A stretch of DNA of 64,000 bases from CAZFLM01 sp964519955 (GCA_964519955.1 CAZFLM010000012.1:1-64000), one strand, 5' to 3'. Shown: positions 16,692 through 25,931, numbered from the stretch's first letter. Made by a program: numbers and translations. Notes: generated by a model not told the origin, from the sequence alone.

Positions 16692-19600
16692 ATGCCCTTT
16701 GCTGCTCGTGTCGCCGCTTTGGCCGCCGCCATTCTCGCGGTCCTTGCTGCTCCTCTCGCCAACGCGCAGGATGTCACCGCCGTCACGCGGCGCGGCGACG
16801 CCTATGTCGTCTCTGGCGCGACCTACGAGGCCCGCTTCTCCGCCGCGAACGGCGCGCTCGTCGCGCTCACGCAGACCGGCAAGTCCGGCACGCTGCTGGC
16901 GAGCGGCGAGTTCGGCCTATGGCGCGCCCGGTTTCGCGACGGCGCCGTGGTGAGCGCCAACGACGCGGGCGCGCCGGAGTGCGAGGTGGATGCGAAGGCT
17001 GCCTCGCTGCGGCTGCGGTACCGGTCGCCGGAGATCGCGGTGACGGTCACCGTGACTGCGTCGAAGAGCGGGCTGGAGTTCGCCGCCGACGTGGTCCCGG
17101 CGAAGAAGGTGCTTCTGGACTTCGAGTTGCCCGCCCGCCTGCGCTTCGACGCCGCAAAGGTGGACCGCTTCGTCGCCCCGGTCGATGGGAACCAGGGCGT
17201 GGGCGTGGCGTTCCGGCGCGCGTTCTTCCTGCCGCAGCCCGAGGATAGCCCGTCCGTGTGGCAGCAGTCTGTGGCGGGCACCAAGGGCTACGAGGAGCTG
17301 TTCGGCGGCCCGCTCGACCAGCGCGCCGACCAGGACCCGGCTGCCGCGCTGAGCGTGACCGCCGATGGCAAGGGGTGGCTCGGCGAGGCGCTCGCGGGCC
17401 GCTTGGCATCGGCGAAGGCCGTCGTGAACCGGCCGCCTACGCGGGCCCAGGCGTCGCTGGTGCTGGTGGACTCCCCGAACGGCCCGTGGCTCTCCGCGCA
17501 TTCGCTGGGTGAGGGGCGCATCTGGCGGATCGGCGGCGCGGTGGACGAGGGGGAGCGCGCGCTGGCGCTCGACTCCGCCGTCGCCGTGGTGGCGAAGCTG
17601 GCAGCGTCCGCTCCGGCAGGCCGCACCAAGCTGGGTGTGCTGGCATTGCGGAACGGGCCGGACCAGGGCGGCTGGGCGGCCGTGCCGGTGCGATCGTGGC
17701 TGGAGCGCTTGCGCGCGCTGCCGGTCGTTCGCGGCGGCAAGGTCGGCGTCGTCGAGATCGCCACGCCCGCGGCGATAGCGGCGGCCCTGGCCTCACCCGA
17801 GTACGCCGCGATCCTGAACCCCTACGGCGAGGGCTGCCCGGTGGTGGGCGAGGGGATGCCGGCCACCGTCGCAGCCATCGGGCGCTACACCCGGGCGGGC
17901 GGCAACTGGCTGGAGGTCGGCGGCTATCCCTTCTTCTACGCCATGCGGCCCGCGCGCTTCCTGACCTACTCGGGCCGCTACCCCGCGCTCTTCGCGGACT
18001 TCGTGCACCTCGACTCGGCGAGCGGCGCGGCCTCCATCTACCGCGTGCAGCCCCTCTCGGACACGCCCTGGATTGGGGCGAAGGAGCGCGGCGGCATCTT
18101 CGTGCCGGGCGCTCTGGGCTGCGGCGCGGACGAGCGCGGCGCCTACGCGGACCGCTCGTTCGGTGTCTACGTCGAGGCCCAGGCGACCTGGCGCACGCCG
18201 CGCTCGCGCATCGCTGTCGGCGGCGCCGCGGAGGCGGATCTGGCCGTCTACTGCCGCGACAATGCCATTCGCCGCACGCTCAAGGACAAGGTCGCAGGGC
18301 CGGTGCTGGACCGCCTGCAGCAGTCCGTGCTGGTGTACTACGGCGGCAGCGCGCGGGAGAAGACCGAGAACCTGGGTCTGCTGCCGAAGCCCACGCTCAT
18401 CCACTTCGCCGACTACCTGCACGGCGGCTTCGACAAGCAGTACCCGGACCACTTGCCGCCGAATGCGGGCTTCGGCACGGGCGACGATCTGCGCACCTTC
18501 TTCGACAAGGCCCGCGCGCTCGGCCACCTCATCATGCCGTACACGAACCCGACCTGGTGGTGCGACCACCCGAAGGGGCCCACGTTCGAGCGGGAGGGCG
18601 AGGCGCCGCTGCTGAAGGGGCTCGACGGCAAGCCGGTCTACGAGCGCTACGCGGTGAACGATGGCTGGACCGTGTGCCACTGGCATCCGGCGGTGCAGGC
18701 GGCCAACCGCAAGACCGTGAAGCAGTTCAGCGAGGAGTACCCGGTCGACGTGCTGTTCCAGGACCAGTGCGGCGCGCGCGGCTGGGCGTACGACCTGAGC
18801 CCGGCATCGCCCACGCCCTACGCGTACACGGACGGCCTCATCTCGATGATCGCGGAGGACAGCCGCACGAAGCCCCTGGGCACCGAAGCCGGCTGGGACC
18901 GCGTCGTGAACTGGGAGACCCAGCTCTGCGGCATGTCGTTCGGCCTCGTGCCGACCGAGGGCGGGCCTGAGTGGCGGCGCTACATGAAGCAGACGTACCC
19001 GCCGCAGACGTGGGATGTCTACCCGCTCGCCCAGCAGATCGCGCACGACAAGGCGATGATGCTGCACCACGATTTGGGCCAGTTCGTCACGAACCGCGAG
19101 ACGCTGAGCTGGACGCTGGGACTGGGCTTCTCGCTGAGCTACTCGGTGCCGGCCGGCGTGCTGCACGAGGACCAGCCGCGCGAGTGGTTGCGGTGGCTGG
19201 ACCGCGTCCAGAAGTCGGTCGTCGCGCGCTACCTGGGCGAGCCCGTGCGCAGCTTCCGCCACGACCGCGGCGCGAACCCGACCGTTGCCGACGACGGCGC
19301 GATCTCGGCAGCGTATGGCCCCGTGCGCCTCAGCACGAACCTGGGCGCCGTGCCTCGCGAGGTCGACGGCCACGCGCTGGCCTCGCACGGCTTCTTCGCG
19401 GAGGCGCCCGGGATGGCGGCCGGGGTGACGCGCTCCGACGCCGGCGAGGCGTCGTTCGTGGTCGAGGCAGGTGAGCACGGCGGCGATATCTGGGCCTATG
19501 GCCCGCCGGAGCAGTCCGTGCGTATCGCGCTGCCCGCTCGCGCTACCGGTCGAGTCGCGCTGGAGTGGGACGGCGGCTCGAAGGCCGAGGCCGATGCGAA

Positions 19601-20468
19601 GGACGGCGCGCTATCGCTGCGCTTGCCCGCGAGGAAGGGCAAGGAGCGAGTCGCCCCTCCTGCCGAACTCGCCGGCAAGGCGCCGAAGGAGTGGCCCGGC
19701 GCGCGCCCGGCCGTCTGCGTGCTCGACCTGGCGGGCAGCCCGGGCCAGACCTGGACGCGCATCGCGCCGGCGCAGTGGCTCGATGCGTTCCGCGGGTCGC
19801 GTCTTGCGCGCGAGATGGGCGTGCCGGTCCGCGCCCTCACGACGCTGGACGAGCTCAACGCCGCGCTCGCCGCCGGCCCGAGGTCTGTCTTCGCCATCGT
19901 GAACCCGTACGGCGAGGGCGTCCCCGAGGCGGCCCCAGGCCAGTGGAAGGCGACGCTCGAGGCGATCCGACGCTACGTCGAGGCAGGCGGGTGCTGGTGG
20001 GAGACGGCTGGCTATACGTTCCACAGCGCGTTCTATCTGTCCGGCGCCGGCTGGCAGGCTGAGGCAGTAGGCCCGGCGGGGCTGGCGACGCTCGGCATCC
20101 CCATCGGCGGCGGAGAGGTGGACGCGGCGGCCGTGTCGCTGGAGGCCGCGCAGGAGGGGCGGGACCTGCTCGGGCTGGACCTGCGTCCCCAACTCGCCAC
20201 GCTCAGCACTCCGGTGAATCGCGCGCTGCCGCAGGGAGCCGCCGACCCCGGCCACGTCACGCTGGTGCGCGGCGACGGCCAGGACTACATCGGCGGGTAT
20301 CGGCTGAACGGGTGGGGCTGGCTCTGGCGCATCGGCGGCTTCTGGCCCGAGCCAAAGGTGGCGCTGCCCGTCGCGGTCGCGGCCACCGAGGCGCTCTACA
20401 CGCACGCCCCGCTGCCCGTCAAGGCGGCCGGCATCAGCTACCTCTGGCACGCCAAGGCGAGCTGGTAG
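16692..20468 (+). CDS. Large exported glycosidase-like protein with duplicated flanking domain
   Basis: A 1258-residue exported protein with signal peptide FAARVAALAAAILAVLAAP ending LANAQD. The central part (about residues 550-900) has a barrel-like glycosidase appearance, with YTNPTWWCDHPK, VDVLFQDQCGARGW and GTEAGWDR, reminiscent of DUF6259-type or GH101-like proteins. A roughly 150-200-residue domain occurs twice: ILNPYGEG near residue 375 with IGRYTRAGGNWLEVGGYPF, and IVNPYGEG near 1070 with IRRYVEAGGCWWETAGYTF. ATG 16692 follows AGGAG. The substrate is unknown. It ends against a repeat cluster facing the convergent antiporter gene. Confidence 0.7.
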   Translation: MPFAARVAALAAAILAVLAAPLANAQDVTAVTRRGDAYVVSGATYEARFSAANGALVALTQTGKSGTLLASGEFGLWRARFRDGAVVSANDAGAPECEVDAKAASLRLRYRSPEIAVTVTVTASKSGLEFAADVVPAKKVLLDFELPARLRFDAAKVDRFVAPVDGNQGVGVAFRRAFFLPQPEDSPSVWQQSVAGTKGYEELFGGPLDQRADQDPAAALSVTADGKGWLGEALAGRLASAKAVVNRPPTRAQASLVLVDSPNGPWLSAHSLGEGRIWRIGGAVDEGERALALDSAVAVVAKLAASAPAGRTKLGVLALRNGPDQGGWAAVPVRSWLERLRALPVVRGGKVGVVEIATPAAIAAALASPEYAAILNPYGEGCPVVGEGMPATVAAIGRYTRAGGNWLEVGGYPFFYAMRPARFLTYSGRYPALFADFVHLDSASGAASIYRVQPLSDTPWIGAKERGGIFVPGALGCGADERGAYADRSFGVYVEAQATWRTPRSRIAVGGAAEADLAVYCRDNAIRRTLKDKVAGPVLDRLQQSVLVYYGGSAREKTENLGLLPKPTLIHFADYLHGGFDKQYPDHLPPNAGFGTGDDLRTFFDKARALGHLIMPYTNPTWWCDHPKGPTFEREGEAPLLKGLDGKPVYERYAVNDGWTVCHWHPAVQAANRKTVKQFSEEYPVDVLFQDQCGARGWAYDLSPASPTPYAYTDGLISMIAEDSRTKPLGTEAGWDRVVNWETQLCGMSFGLVPTEGGPEWRRYMKQTYPPQTWDVYPLAQQIAHDKAMMLHHDLGQFVTNRETLSWTLGLGFSLSYSVPAGVLHEDQPREWLRWLDRVQKSVVARYLGEPVRSFRHDRGANPTVADDGAISAAYGPVRLSTNLGAVPREVDGHALASHGFFAEAPGMAAGVTRSDAGEASFVVEAGEHGGDIWAYGPPEQSVRIALPARATGRVALEWDGGSKAEADAKDGALSLRLPARKGKERVAPPAELAGKAPKEWPGARPAVCVLDLAGSPGQTWTRIAPAQWLDAFRGSRLAREMGVPVRALTTLDELNAALAAGPRSVFAIVNPYGEGVPEAAPGQWKATLEAIRRYVEAGGCWWETAGYTFHSAFYLSGAGWQAEAVGPAGLATLGIPIGGGEVDAAAVSLEAAQEGRDLLGLDLRPQLATLSTPVNRALPQGAADPGHVTLVRGDGQDYIGGYRLNGWGWLWRIGGFWPEPKVALPVAVAATEALYTHAPLPVKAAGISYLWHAKASW

Positions 20469-20479
20469 CGAACATCGGC

Positions 20480-20499
20480 GGTGGCGACGGAGCGCCACC
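20480..20499 (-). repeat. Dispersed hairpin element, C form (inverted)
   Basis: Plus-strand text is GGTGGCG, ACGGAG, CGCCACC and then CTCC, so the element reads on the minus strand with loop CTCCGT and leader GGAG. It borders the tandem array. Confidence 0.8.
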
Positions 20500-20531
20500 C
20501 TCCATCCGGGCCGCCTCATGCGCGACGTAGA

Positions 20532-20843
20532 ACCCGTGGGCCGCGGCCTCCGCGCCTCGCCGGGAGCCCCGCGCGACGCGCCAACCCGTGGGGCCGGGGC
20601 CTCCGCGCCCCGCCGGGAGCCTCGCTCAACGCACCAACCCGTGGGGCGGGGCCTCCGCGCCCCGCCGGGAGCCCCTGCTCGACGCACAACCCGTGGGGCG
20701 GGGCCTCCGCGCCCCGCCGGGAGCCTCGCTCGATGCACCGACCCGTGGGCGGAGGCCCCCGCGGCCCGCCGGGAGCCCCTGCTCGACGCACCAACCCGTG
20801 GGGCGTGGCCTCCGCGCCGCGCCGGGAGCCCTACTCGATGTAT
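20532..20843 (+). repeat. Six-copy 52-53 bp tandem array of hairpin units
   Basis: Each unit starts ACCCGTGGG and contains GGCGGGGC, loop CTCCGC, GCCCCGCC, then GGGAGCC and a CTCGACGCAC-type tail. Copies differ by point changes and 1-bp length differences, and copy 1 and copies 5-6 are the most divergent. There are no unique spacers, so it is not CRISPR. It lies in the gap between the convergent glycosidase-like and antiporter genes. Confidence 0.9.
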
Positions 20844-20854
20844 CACCCCTGGAG

Positions 20855-20874
20855 GGCGGCGCTCCGTCGCCGCC
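20855..20874 (+). repeat. Dispersed hairpin element, D form
   Basis: GGCGGCG, loop CTCCGT, GCCGCC closing with CGCCGCC, preceded by CCTGGAG. It ends ten bases before the antiporter stop codon and closes the repeat cluster. Confidence 0.8.
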
Positions 20875-20883
20875 GGCCCGTTC

Positions 20884-21966
20884 CTACCCCGGAATGTAGT
20901 AGAACGCCATCGCCAGGATCACATAGACGATGAGGAGCTGCGCGCCCTCGAGCCAGTGGCACCGGCCGTCGCGCGCGATCAGCGAGGCGATGAGCGCGGC
21001 GAAGGCGACCGCCACCAGCTCGAACGTGTTGAAGATGAACGGCATCGCGTGGCCCAGCGGCAGGCTGACGAACACGATGACCGGCGCAACGAAGAACGCG
21101 ATCTGCGTCGACGAGCTGACCGCGATGTTGAGGCTGATGTCCATCTTGTTCTTCAGCGCCATCACGACCGCCGTGGCGTGCTCCGCCGCGTTGCCCACGA
21201 TCGGGATCAGGATGACGCCGACGAACATCTTGCTGAGGCCCCAGCTCGCGACCGCGCCGGAGAGGTGGTGCACCATCACCTCGCTCTCGACCGCGATGAT
21301 GACCGTCGCGATGCCCAGCACCGTGAGCGCCTTCGCCTTGCTCCAGTGCGGCGGCTCCTCCTCGTGGTCCTCCTCCGCGCCGCGGAAGTAGTCCTGGTGC
21401 GTGCGCAGCGAGAAGAGCAGGCTGCTCAGGTAGAGGAGGATCAGCATCCCCGACACGCCGAGGCTTAGCCCCTCGACGCGCGGGTTGTCGGCGCTGATGA
21501 CCGTGCCGGGGGCGGCGTACACGAACAGCGACGGGGTCAGCAGCGCGATGACGGCCAGGGTCATCATCACCGTGTGCACGCCCGCCGCGTCCTCGTTGAA
21601 CCGCTGCGTCTTGTACTTCAGCCCGCCCAGAAACACGGAGAGGCCCAGCACCAGCAGGATGTTCCCGACGATGCTGCCCACCAGTGAGGCGCGCACGACG
21701 TCCAGCTCGCCCGCCCGCACCGCCACGAGCGTGATGATCAGCTCCGCCGCGTTGCCGAAGGTCGCGTTCAGCAGGCCGCCCAGCGACGGGCCCAGCCGCT
21801 TCGCCAGCTCCTCCGTCGCGACGCCCATGATCCAGGCCGGCGGGATGATGGCCAGCGCGGCCGTGACGAAGCTCCAGCCCGGCGCCGCGCCGAGCACGTG
21901 CATCGCCAGGCTGATCGGGATGAGCACTGCTGCACAGGCCATGGTACGCGCTGTTACAGTATTCAT
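20884..21966 (-). CDS. Ca2+/H+ antiporter of the CaCA (CAX/ChaA) family
   Basis: A cation/proton exchanger of about 11 TM segments in the cytoplasmic membrane, 360 residues. Both alpha-repeat signatures are present: LNATFGNAAELIITL (about residue 70) and PIVGNAAEHATAVVMALK (about residue 260), each with the conserved Glu. An acidic loop (GAEEDHEEEPPH) separates the halves, as in CAX proteins. ATG 21966 is chosen over an upstream in-frame ATG at 22005 because the latter adds an atypical Cys/Arg-rich stretch. The gene diverges from the zinc-ribbon gene. Confidence 0.9.
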   Translation of the reverse strand: MNTVTARTMACAAVLIPISLAMHVLGAAPGWSFVTAALAIIPPAWIMGVATEELAKRLGPSLGGLLNATFGNAAELIITLVAVRAGELDVVRASLVGSIVGNILLVLGLSVFLGGLKYKTQRFNEDAAGVHTVMMTLAVIALLTPSLFVYAAPGTVISADNPRVEGLSLGVSGMLILLYLSSLLFSLRTHQDYFRGAEEDHEEEPPHWSKAKALTVLGIATVIIAVESEVMVHHLSGAVASWGLSKMFVGVILIPIVGNAAEHATAVVMALKNKMDISLNIAVSSSTQIAFFVAPVIVFVSLPLGHAMPFIFNTFELVAVAFAALIASLIARDGRCHWLEGAQLLIVYVILAMAFYYIPG

Positions 21967-22013
21967 AGCGGGAGGGCGCCCTCTCTTGCAGAAGCAAGCT
22001 GCCAATTGGACCG

Positions 22014-22019
22014 TATAAT
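22014..22019 (+). promoter_or_regulatory. Possible -10 element (TATAAT)
   Basis: A perfect TATAAT lies 52 bases before the zinc-ribbon gene, but no good -35 is found at 16-18 bp. Confidence 0.4.
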
Positions 22020-22071
22020 CTAGGGAGTCCAGCGAACCTGCCGGACATCATCTGTCGAGGTGTGTTACGCC

Positions 22072-22482
22072 ATGTCGCGTCTTTGCCCTGATTGCCGAAA
22101 GCCCCTGCGGGACCTAACCTACTCCGGCCTGCATCTCGGTGCCTGCCACGACTGCGGCGGCATCTGGTTCGATACCGGCGGCCTCCGAAGCCTGGTCCAC
22201 CTGGGCCCCAACGCGCTGGCCGTCGTCGAGGGCGAGGCCAAGCCACACCACCGCGGTACGCTGCTGCGAGCGGCGGTGCGCCTGTGCCCGAACTGCGATA
22301 CGCCGCTCCACCTGTGCCACTACGGCCATGCGTCCAGCGTCGATCTCGACACCTGCGACGCTTGCCGCGGCGCCTGGGTGGAGGAGGGGGAGCTGGACCG
22401 CATTCGGCTCTGGCTGGCCTCGTGTGCGCTCGAGCCGATGGCCGCACAGCCGCGGCTTGCGCCCGCCGCGTTGGTCGCGTAG
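22072..22482 (+). CDS. Tandem zf-TFIIB-type zinc ribbon protein
   Basis: A 136-residue protein with two zinc-ribbon modules: CPDCRKPL with CHDCGGIWFD (about residues 5-40), and CPNCDTPL with CDACRGAWVEEGEL (about 70-115). GGIWFD and GAWVEEGEL are hallmarks of the bacterial zf-TFIIB family, whose role is unknown. ATG 22072 is preferred to GTG 22060; GAGG lies nine bases upstream. It is followed five bases later by maf, so the two are likely co-transcribed. Confidence 0.8.
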   Translation: MSRLCPDCRKPLRDLTYSGLHLGACHDCGGIWFDTGGLRSLVHLGPNALAVVEGEAKPHHRGTLLRAAVRLCPNCDTPLHLCHYGHASSVDLDTCDACRGAWVEEGELDRIRLWLASCALEPMAAQPRLAPAALVA

Positions 22483-22487
22483 AGCCC

Positions 22488-23138
22488 ATGCACCCTGTCT
22501 GCCCCCGACTGGTGCTGGCTTCCGCTTCTCCCCGCCGCCGCGAGCTTCTCGCGTGTCTGGGCGTCCCGTTCGACGTTGCTCCCAGCGACGTGGACGAGGA
22601 TGTCCCAGGGCACGCCGAGGACGCGGCGCACGGCGCCCTGCTGGTGGCCGAGCGTAAGGCCCGGCACATCGCGCTGCAACCCGGCATGTCCGACGCGGTC
22701 GTGCTCGGCGCGGACACCATCGTCGTCGCGGTCGTCGGCGGCGAAGAGCAGGTCCTCGGCAAGCCTGCCGACCCCGAAGACGCGCGGCGCATGCTGCTGA
22801 TGCTCTCCGGCAAGACCCACGTCGTCTACACCGCCCTCGCGGTTCTGCAGGACGCCGAAACCCCGCGCACCGCCATCGTCGCGACGGACGTGACGTTCCG
22901 CCCGCTGAGCGATGCCGACATCGAGGCGTACCTGGCGACCGGTGAGCCCTTCGACAAGGCCGGCGCCTACGGCATCCAGGGCCATGCCGGCGCGTTCGTC
23001 GAACGCATCCGCGGCGACTACTACAACGTGGTCGGCCTGCCGGTAGCCCGCACCCGCGAGCTGCTCCTGCCCGCATTTGCGCAGCTCGGCCCCGCGCCCG
23101 CACCCCCGGCGGTCTCGTTCCCCATCCTGCCGGAGTAG
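22488..23138 (+). CDS. maf: Maf/YhdE-type nucleoside triphosphate pyrophosphatase
   Basis: Hydrolyses non-canonical or modified NTPs (house-cleaning). The 216-residue protein shows LVLASASPRRRELL at the N-terminus, the acidic VDED loop, the catalytic GADTIVV, AGAYGIQGHAGAFVERI and the closing YYNVVGLP. A C-terminal Pro/Ala-rich tail of about 15 residues is extra. It follows the zinc-ribbon gene by five bases and faces a convergent hydrolase across two hairpin elements. Confidence 0.95.
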   Translation: MHPVCPRLVLASASPRRRELLACLGVPFDVAPSDVDEDVPGHAEDAAHGALLVAERKARHIALQPGMSDAVVLGADTIVVAVVGGEEQVLGKPADPEDARRMLLMLSGKTHVVYTALAVLQDAETPRTAIVATDVTFRPLSDADIEAYLATGEPFDKAGAYGIQGHAGAFVERIRGDYYNVVGLPVARTRELLLPAFAQLGPAPAPPAVSFPILPE

Positions 23139-23163
23139 CCTGGCCCGCGGTCCGCCGTGCCGA

Positions 23164-23228
23164 GATAGGCCTCCGTGTCCGTCGACATTCGCGCCTGGCT
23201 GTGGTGGGATGGGCCTCCGTGCCCGTCC
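23164..23228 (+). repeat. Two hairpin elements in a convergent gap
   Basis: A degenerate copy (ATAGGC, CTCCGT, GTCCGT) near 23165-23183 and a full A-form copy at 23207-23228 (GGATGGGC, CTCCGT, GCCCGTCC) fill the gap between maf and the convergent hydrolase gene. Confidence 0.75.
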
Positions 23229-23242
23229 TGGTGGCCTTTCGC

Positions 23243-23863
23243 CTACCTCAGGAACGGGTTCATCCTCGCCTCGCGCCCGATCGTCGTCTCGGGGCCGTGC
23301 CCGGGGTAGACCACGGTCTCGGGCGGGAGCGTCAGGAGCTTCGTTCGGATCGAATCGAGCAGCGTCTGCATGTTGCCCCCCGGCAGGTCCGCGCGCCCGA
23401 TGCTGCTCTGGAACAGCACGTCGCCCACGACAACCCAGCCGTCTCCCAGGAAGCACACGCTCCCCGGCGAATGGCCCGGCGTGTGGATCGCCATCACCGT
23501 GCCGGAGCCGACCGCCACCTCGTCGCCGTCGGCCAGAATGCGCCCGATAGGCACCTCCTCCGGCTCCGGCACCCCGAACCAATCTGCCTGCTCGGCCATG
23601 GCCTCCATGAGCGGCGCGTCGTCGGAGTGCAGCGCCAGCGGCATGCCGTAGTGCGTGGCGAAACGGGCGTTCTCCACGGTGTGGTCGATGTGCGCGTGCG
23701 TGTTCAGCAGCAGAACCGGCTTCCAGCCCTGCCGGTCGATCTCGGCCAGCACACGCTCGCTGCCGAACGATGGATCGACGACCGCCGCCTCGCCGGTCGC
23801 CTCATCCAGAATGACGTACGTGTTGTTCTCCATCGGCCCGACACCGTACCGCACGACCCGCAT
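23243..23863 (-). CDS. MBL-fold hydrolase, glyoxalase II-like
   Basis: A 206-residue metallo-beta-lactamase-fold hydrolase. Metal ligands are NTHAHIDHT, the His in HTPGHSPGS, Asp in VVGDVLF and His in YPGHGPET, the pattern of glyoxalase II/YcbL-type thioester hydrolases. PMENNTYV at the N-terminus is also typical. ATG 23863 follows GAGG with about six bases; the longer upstream reading frame is Arg/Pro-rich and unlikely. The exact substrate is unknown. Confidence 0.88.
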   Translation of the reverse strand: MRVVRYGVGPMENNTYVILDEATGEAAVVDPSFGSERVLAEIDRQGWKPVLLLNTHAHIDHTVENARFATHYGMPLALHSDDAPLMEAMAEQADWFGVPEPEEVPIGRILADGDEVAVGSGTVMAIHTPGHSPGSVCFLGDGWVVVGDVLFQSSIGRADLPGGNMQTLLDSIRTKLLTLPPETVVYPGHGPETTIGREARMNPFLR

Positions 23864-24005
23864 AGCCACCTCGCAGCGCCTGCTCGTCCCGAGCGGGCGA
23901 ACACGCGGAGTATACCCGCGCGCCGTCTGGAGCGTCACAAGGGGAGGGGGTGGTCGTATGGTGAGAAGGGGGTGGCGCCGACGCGGACGGCGCCCGGAGG
24001 CGCGC

Positions 24006-25931
24006 ATGGCTCTCTATCGCTGCTTTGCATGGCTAACCTTGCTCCTGCTCGGCGTCTGCTCCGGCGCCGCCGCGCAGGACAGCCGGGCGGAACGCGACGC
24101 CGACGCGACGCACGTCGGCCCGGTCACCGGGGCAGTCGCGGGCGTCGAGGTGACCGACGCGTCCGGCGTGGTGCGTCGTGGCGTCGGCCTGTTCGTGCGT
24201 TGCGACGGCTACCTGCTGATCCCATCGTGGCTCTACATGACGGCGGATGGCAAGGAGGTCGACACGCGCGATCACCAGACGACGGTCTGGCTGAACCCCG
24301 GCGCAGAGGACACCCGCGCGATCCGCCTGGGGCGCATCCGCCTCTACTACCCGCGCGACTTTCCCTACCTCGTCATCCGCCTCGACGACGTGCACGTGCC
24401 GGCCGCCAGGCTCCTGCTGCCCGACACGCTGCGCGCCGACCAGGCGGTCCAGATGGTCACGTGCGCCTGGGACCCCGCAGCCAAGCGGTTCGGGCACCCT
24501 CAGACGCGCGACGCCCGGCTCCGGGAGCGGGCCAAGGACGAAAAGCGATCCAGCCAGTCCATCGCGTTCGCCGAGCCTGTCGACGGGCTGATCCCGGGCG
24601 CGCCGGTGGTTGGGCCGGATGGTATGGCGGTCGGAGTGGTCACCGCGCTCTCCGGCGGGCAGGCCGGCGCCTTCACGACGTTCGCCGCCTTCAACCTGGC
24701 CAGCAACTGCGTCACGCCCGTGCCGGTGCCGGACGACGCCTTCGCGGGTGAGGCGGACATGGCGCGCATCAAGGCCGGCCGCGTCGCGGTGCCCGCCGCC
24801 ATCCTGCGCGAGCAGCAGGACATGGGCTCCGTGCGCACCGCCTGCGTCCGCTCGTTCCTGATGGACCGGCGCGAGGTGACGAACGAGGAGTACTACGCGT
24901 TCTGGCAGGCGGCCACCGGGCAGGCCGTGCGCCAGCCTGGCACGCGCGGCGACCTCTACCCCACGGGCTGGGAGGTCACCGGCACGCCGTTCCCGGCCGA
25001 GGCGGCGAACCTGCCCGTGCTCGGCGTACCCCTCACCGGCGCGGCCGCCTACGCACGGTGGGTGGGCAAGCGGCTGCCGACGCCGTTCGAGTGGGCGCTG
25101 GCCGCGTTCGGCCCCGGCGGCGAGGCGGAGCCGCCGGAGTGGGTGCCCGACTACCTGCGCGACCGTTCGCGGCTGTGGGACGAGGTGCGCGACGTCCACC
25201 GCGCGTTCCTCGCCGAGAACCCCGACTTGTGGTCGGACACGCTCTTTCTCGGCAGCCGGTACACGCTGCCCTGGATCGCGTTGCCGGTCGACCTGCAGTC
25301 GGTGACGGACTGGTCGAAGCGCGTCATCGAGCGGGCCCTCACCCGGCTCTGTACCGACTGGCGCGACCCGCACCTGGTCCTGCCCGGAGGAACGCGCCGC
25401 TACGACCGCACCCCGGAGCGTGTCGAGGATCTGCTGCTGAACGCCTGGGAGATCGTCGCGCCGCCGCGGCCGTTCCCGATCCAGCGTCCGTCCTACTACG
25501 TCGGGGTGCAGTGGCCCCGCCGGGCGGCGCTGCCGAACGAGCAGTGGCGCACGCAAGCGCTCGGCAGCCTGCTGGGCGTCGATGCGCTGCCGCCGCTCTC
25601 TCGCCTGCTGTTCCGGCTGGTTCGGAGCCCCTCAGACGATGAGCTGCTCGCTGCCTCGGCCTTGTCGGAAGCGGCCGGCCTGCTCATCCCGCCGCAGCGG
25701 ATGGTGGTCGCGGTGGGTTCGGAGCTGCAGTCAGGCATCACGGCCTGGGCGCCTAGCCACGGGCTCAGCTCGTTCAGCCGCCCGCCTGGGCTGACGGCGT
25801 GGTCGCAGTTGCCCCTGCGCTACCGTCGCGAGATGGGCCGCGAGGTTCCTCTGCACACGCAGCTCCCGTCGATGACCTCGGGGCAGAACATGCAGTATTG
25901 CCTGCCGGTGGGGTTCCGCTGCGTGCGCTGA
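24006..25931 (+). CDS. Exported protein: trypsin-like fold region plus FGE-sulfatase domain
   Basis: A 641-residue exported protein, signal peptide ending SGAAAQD. Residues about 30-230 look like a degenerate serine-protease-type fold (GVGLFVRCDGYLLIPSWLY, then PGAPVVGPDGMAVGVVTAL) without a clear GxSG nucleophile. From about 275 a formylglycine-generating-enzyme/SUMF1-type domain follows: FLMDRREVTNEEYYAFW, then AAAYARWVGKRLPTPFEWALAA, and finally YCLPVGFRCVR at the C-terminus. About 190 residues are inserted before the C-terminal part. Such domains often bind or modify rather than act as true FGE. The fusion is unusual. Confidence 0.7.
   Translation: MALYRCFAWLTLLLLGVCSGAAAQDSRAERDADATHVGPVTGAVAGVEVTDASGVVRRGVGLFVRCDGYLLIPSWLYMTADGKEVDTRDHQTTVWLNPGAEDTRAIRLGRIRLYYPRDFPYLVIRLDDVHVPAARLLLPDTLRADQAVQMVTCAWDPAAKRFGHPQTRDARLRERAKDEKRSSQSIAFAEPVDGLIPGAPVVGPDGMAVGVVTALSGGQAGAFTTFAAFNLASNCVTPVPVPDDAFAGEADMARIKAGRVAVPAAILREQQDMGSVRTACVRSFLMDRREVTNEEYYAFWQAATGQAVRQPGTRGDLYPTGWEVTGTPFPAEAANLPVLGVPLTGAAAYARWVGKRLPTPFEWALAAFGPGGEAEPPEWVPDYLRDRSRLWDEVRDVHRAFLAENPDLWSDTLFLGSRYTLPWIALPVDLQSVTDWSKRVIERALTRLCTDWRDPHLVLPGGTRRYDRTPERVEDLLLNAWEIVAPPRPFPIQRPSYYVGVQWPRRAALPNEQWRTQALGSLLGVDALPPLSRLLFRLVRSPSDDELLAASALSEAAGLLIPPQRMVVAVGSELQSGITAWAPSHGLSSFSRPPGLTAWSQLPLRYRREMGREVPLHTQLPSMTSGQNMQYCLPVGFRCVR

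Noticed and set aside
20532..20843. Tandem array as a possible CRISPR
   Set aside because: Units follow each other directly with no unique spacers, copies vary internally, and no cas gene is present.
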